From Prorocentrum cordatum (Eukaryota > Sar > Dinophyceae > Prorocentrales > Prorocentraceae): a stretch of DNA of 64,000 bases. The stretch spans positions 188,001 to 252,000 of the forward strand of contig CAUYUJ010001448.1 in NCBI GenBank assembly GCA_963575745.1, read 5' to 3'. Each line of letters opens with the position of its first letter. The stretch's first letter is position 1. The notes under the pieces are model-generated. The model did not search any database and was not told the origin of the DNA. It saw only the letters and a program-made list of their open reading frames with translations. Positions 62,014 through 64,000 of this stretch are shown one piece after another. The position numbers were made by a program, and so were the translations under genes.

Positions 62014-62832
62014 CTACGTCGGTGCCTCCACTCTGATTGCAGTGATGGGTTCATCTCGTGGAGGTCGCATGTGATTCTTGAGTGCTGCACGGTCGGCTTT
62101 CGAAACTGTCGTAGTCGTCGCGGCAAAGAGTCGAGCCCGCCATGCTTGTAGTCTCGTTTCCAGTCCATGTCGATCGTACTGGTCGATCTGGTCTTCGATC
62201 ATCTTCTGCAGAGCTTGACATTGCCTCAAATCAGGTACTGCTACATCGAAGAAATATGTGGTGAGTCTCATCCTGGTAAAGTCATCCACTATATTTGCCA
62301 ATCTGTTCATAAGTGCCTTCCAAATCTCGGTCGTCGGGGCCGGGTGGATGGTGTACTTGATGATCCTTTCGCGTACTCGTCTAAGGTTCTTGTACAAACG
62401 TGCCGTCCGATATGTCCAAGGATCTTGAGGTTTGGACTCAGAGGCTGCCCGACAAGCCAAGGGCTCCTGAGCCAAAGTGAGCTCTCGACATCGCCCTCTG
62501 GTACCCTGGAAATTGGGGTCTGCTGTGCTGCATCTTTCTTCGAGGTAATCTTCAGCGATCAAAGTGGCCACCTCCAGCATACGTGTGGGGTTATTCAAAT
62601 CCCTCGTTTCCTTCAAGTGGCTTTCCCGTCGCTGAAAGGTCCTGTCCAGTAGATACTCATGCTGGTCCTCATCCAAAGAGGATACCTGCTCAACAGGGAA
62701 GGCTGTGGGCATCTTGGGAACCCAACGCACCAAGTCCAGGGGCTCGGTGGTCAGCGTGATTTTTAAAGGGAGGTGTCCAGGGATACGGGCATCTCTCAAG
62801 AGCGTGTATGAAGTAATCAGGGCCGCCGCCTA
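62014..62832 (-). pseudogene. LINE ORF2 linker between endonuclease and RT
   Basis: In the same frame as the endonuclease, separated from it by TAG at 62832-62830. ARIPGHLPLKITLTTEP resembles the end of the APE domain (H-x-P-L). The rest is helical and Arg/Leu-rich (RTARLYKNLRRVRERII, DQYDRHGLETRLQAWRAR) and ends at TAG 62016-62014, after which the same frame reads on into the RT. Confidence 0.6.
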
Positions 62833-63552
62833 CAGATTTGCAAAAATCCGATCGTGTCTTGTGACATAAGGCCCTGGGCTCACCTTGCCCCAGTCCTGCT
62901 TCCCGCCATAAGTCGGTTCAGGGCCCGCTGGTGACGAAAATATCTTACCTATATCAACCCGCCGCCCTGTGGCCACCGCGTCACGGATGACAATGTTCTG
63001 GTCCGTCAGGTTGGTGTCGCAACAAATTATCGTTGACTGGGCGCCGCAGGTGGTGCCGTTCGTGAAAACATCGTTCATCATTCGTTCCTTGCGTACTCGA
63101 GCTGCTGGACGATGACCTGCATCGTTATAGAAGGTAATGATGTGCATGAAGAACCTGGCCACGCCGCTAGTCTGAAGAGGGACCGCGACCTGGTGAATAC
63201 GGCAGCGTTCAAAGACCCGCCTAGCTTCGATCGTCTTTGCCGCACAAGCTTGGGCGGATAAAGATTTGTGTTTGAGGAAGCCAACACCTCCGTGCACGCT
63301 CGAGTTGTCGAGGGTCGTGCTGGTGTTGGGTCTGATCTGCTGAATCGGGAGGGGCTTGCCACCCAGGAAGTCGGAGTCTTTGCCTGCTGCCTGCGCCACT
63401 GCCCTAGCCTGCGTTATTGGCGTCAATCGTGTCTCTTGGAGAGCAACAGTGTCAGCTTTTTTACTTTTCAGTAAACCGAAGATGGTACCCTGATGCTTTT
63501 TCCAACTAGTGACATTGACGGAAATAAGCGTAAGCTTCGTCATGGTGATCAT
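62830..63552 (-). pseudogene. LINE ORF2 APE-type endonuclease
   Basis: LISVNVTSWKKHQGTIFGLL (N-terminal strand), ADTVALQETRLTP (Gln-Glu-Thr with the metal-binding Glu), VHGGVGFLKHKS, IITFYNDAG, IICCDTNLTDQN (the usual GDFN reads CDTN, Asp and Asn kept) and YVTRHDRIFANL (Arg-x-Asp-Arg-Ile). This is the nuclease that nicks target DNA in target-primed reverse transcription. Its ATG at 63552 overlaps the ORF1 stop in ATGA. Confidence 0.7.
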
Positions 63553-63991
63553 CTTTGCGGGCTTTTGGATTGGCCATATCTGCGGCCTCGCTGCCTTGCC
63601 TGAGTGAGCTGATCTGCGAGCTGCTTCTTCATCTCTGCGATGGATGCCATTTCATCTTGCAAGCTTGCCTTCAGCGCGATCACCTCTTGCATTGACGCCT
63701 GCAACGAGGAAAGCCCACCACCGCGGGCCTCCAGGGAAGCTTCTACCGCTGCTACCAATGCTTGGGGCTGTGGTGCTCCTCCGCCTCCTCCGCTTGTTGC
63801 TGCTTGGTCCTGTTGCCTCATCGTTGGTGCTCGCCGAAGTGGTTGATAGAAAGAACCATTCTTCTGCTCCAAGGCTGAGCAAGCGAACTGCTGCATCTTT
63901 GCTGCCGCTAGTGCTGCACCTTTGCCCGTGATGGAGCTGGCCGCCTATTCTTTCGTGACGCCTTTGAAGAAGACCTCGGACTCGTCCATGG
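63549..63991 (-). pseudogene. LINE ORF1-like coiled-coil protein, with upstream in-frame TAG
   Basis: The frame from 63896 to 63549 gives MQQFACSALEQKNGSFYQPL, a Gly/Pro stretch, then a heptad-like coiled coil (LQASMQEVIALKASLQDEM, IAEMKKQLADQLTQARQR) and a basic end. The same frame extends upstream through a TAG at about 63943 to an ATG at about 63989 (MDESEVFFKGVTKE), so the intact protein may have started there. Coiled-coil ORF1 proteins bind element RNA in other LINEs. Confidence 0.5.
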
Positions 63992-64000
63992 GCCCGTCGC

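Larger units (their letters stand above)
58656..64000 (-). mobile_element. LINE (non-LTR retrotransposon) with APE endonuclease, RT, zinc knuckle and RNase H, decayed
   Basis: Minus-strand order from the right edge: coiled-coil ORF1 (63896-63549), APE-type endonuclease (63552-62830), linker and RT (62.8-60.5 kb), CCHC knuckle and RNase H (60.5-58.66 kb). The second ORF is broken by TAG at 62832, TAG at 62016, TAA at 61806, TAG at 60533 and about three frameshifts. The 5' end is at or beyond the window edge. No poly-A tail was seen at the 3' end. Confidence 0.75.

Noticed and set aside
58656-64000. Nuclear stop-codon reassignment (TAG/TAA to Gln) in this organism
   Set aside because: The exchanger and sulfotransferase have no internal stops needing it, and the LINE also has frameshifts, so decay is simpler.

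Overview
The window reads as nuclear DNA of a core dinoflagellate. The evidence is GC-rich coding DNA with strong GC bias at third codon positions, many small introns with GT or GC donors and an AG|G acceptor, nearly all genes on one strand, dense simple repeats, and retroelement families (DIRS-like elements with tyrosine recombinase and C5 DNA methyltransferase domains, LINEs with an APE-type endonuclease and RNase H) of the kind found in dinoflagellate genomes. I see no bacterial operons, rRNA, tRNA or CRISPR. The species cannot be read from the sequence.

Layout. 0-18.2 kb is a run of minus-strand genes: an unrecognised protein cut by the left edge (1-1808), an eight-exon 1355-residue protein with a CxxC-CxxC zinc module (3461-9282), an unrecognised 630-residue protein (9512-11404), a hAT-like transposase-like protein (11482-13737), a sulfotransferase (15274-16390) and a Trp/Pro/Ala-rich protein (16738-18154). 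A 19-base motif recurs 13 times here, all in one orientation. 18.2-24.5 kb is gene-free repeat DNA: (CCT)n, an AT-rich islet, a 60-bp minisatellite and a 1.35-kb CAC/CCA array.

24.5-47.6 kb is a graveyard of at least three DIRS-like retroelements on the minus strand. Each has reverse transcriptase, RNase H-like, tyrosine recombinase and C5-methyltransferase domains broken by frameshifts. Element 1 (24.5-28.95 kb) has the methyltransferase before the recombinase; elements 2 (29.3-35.4 kb) and 3 (38.5-43.7 kb) have the reverse order. Related composite satellites lie at 37.6-38.4 and 48.0-48.7 kb.

48.8-64 kb holds a Na+/H+ exchanger (49215-50962, minus), a predicted pseudokinase fragment (54311-54934, minus), an unrecognised Cys-rich protein with an in-frame stop (54977-56362, minus), an 89-bp tandem array, a small SF1-like helicase C-terminal fragment (57345-57958, the only convincing plus-strand gene) and a nearly complete but decayed LINE that reaches the right edge (58656-64000, minus).

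The gene models for 3461-9282, the sulfotransferase and the exchanger rest on splice sites that keep phase across every junction. All functional names come from motif recognition by eye. Nothing was searched against a database.
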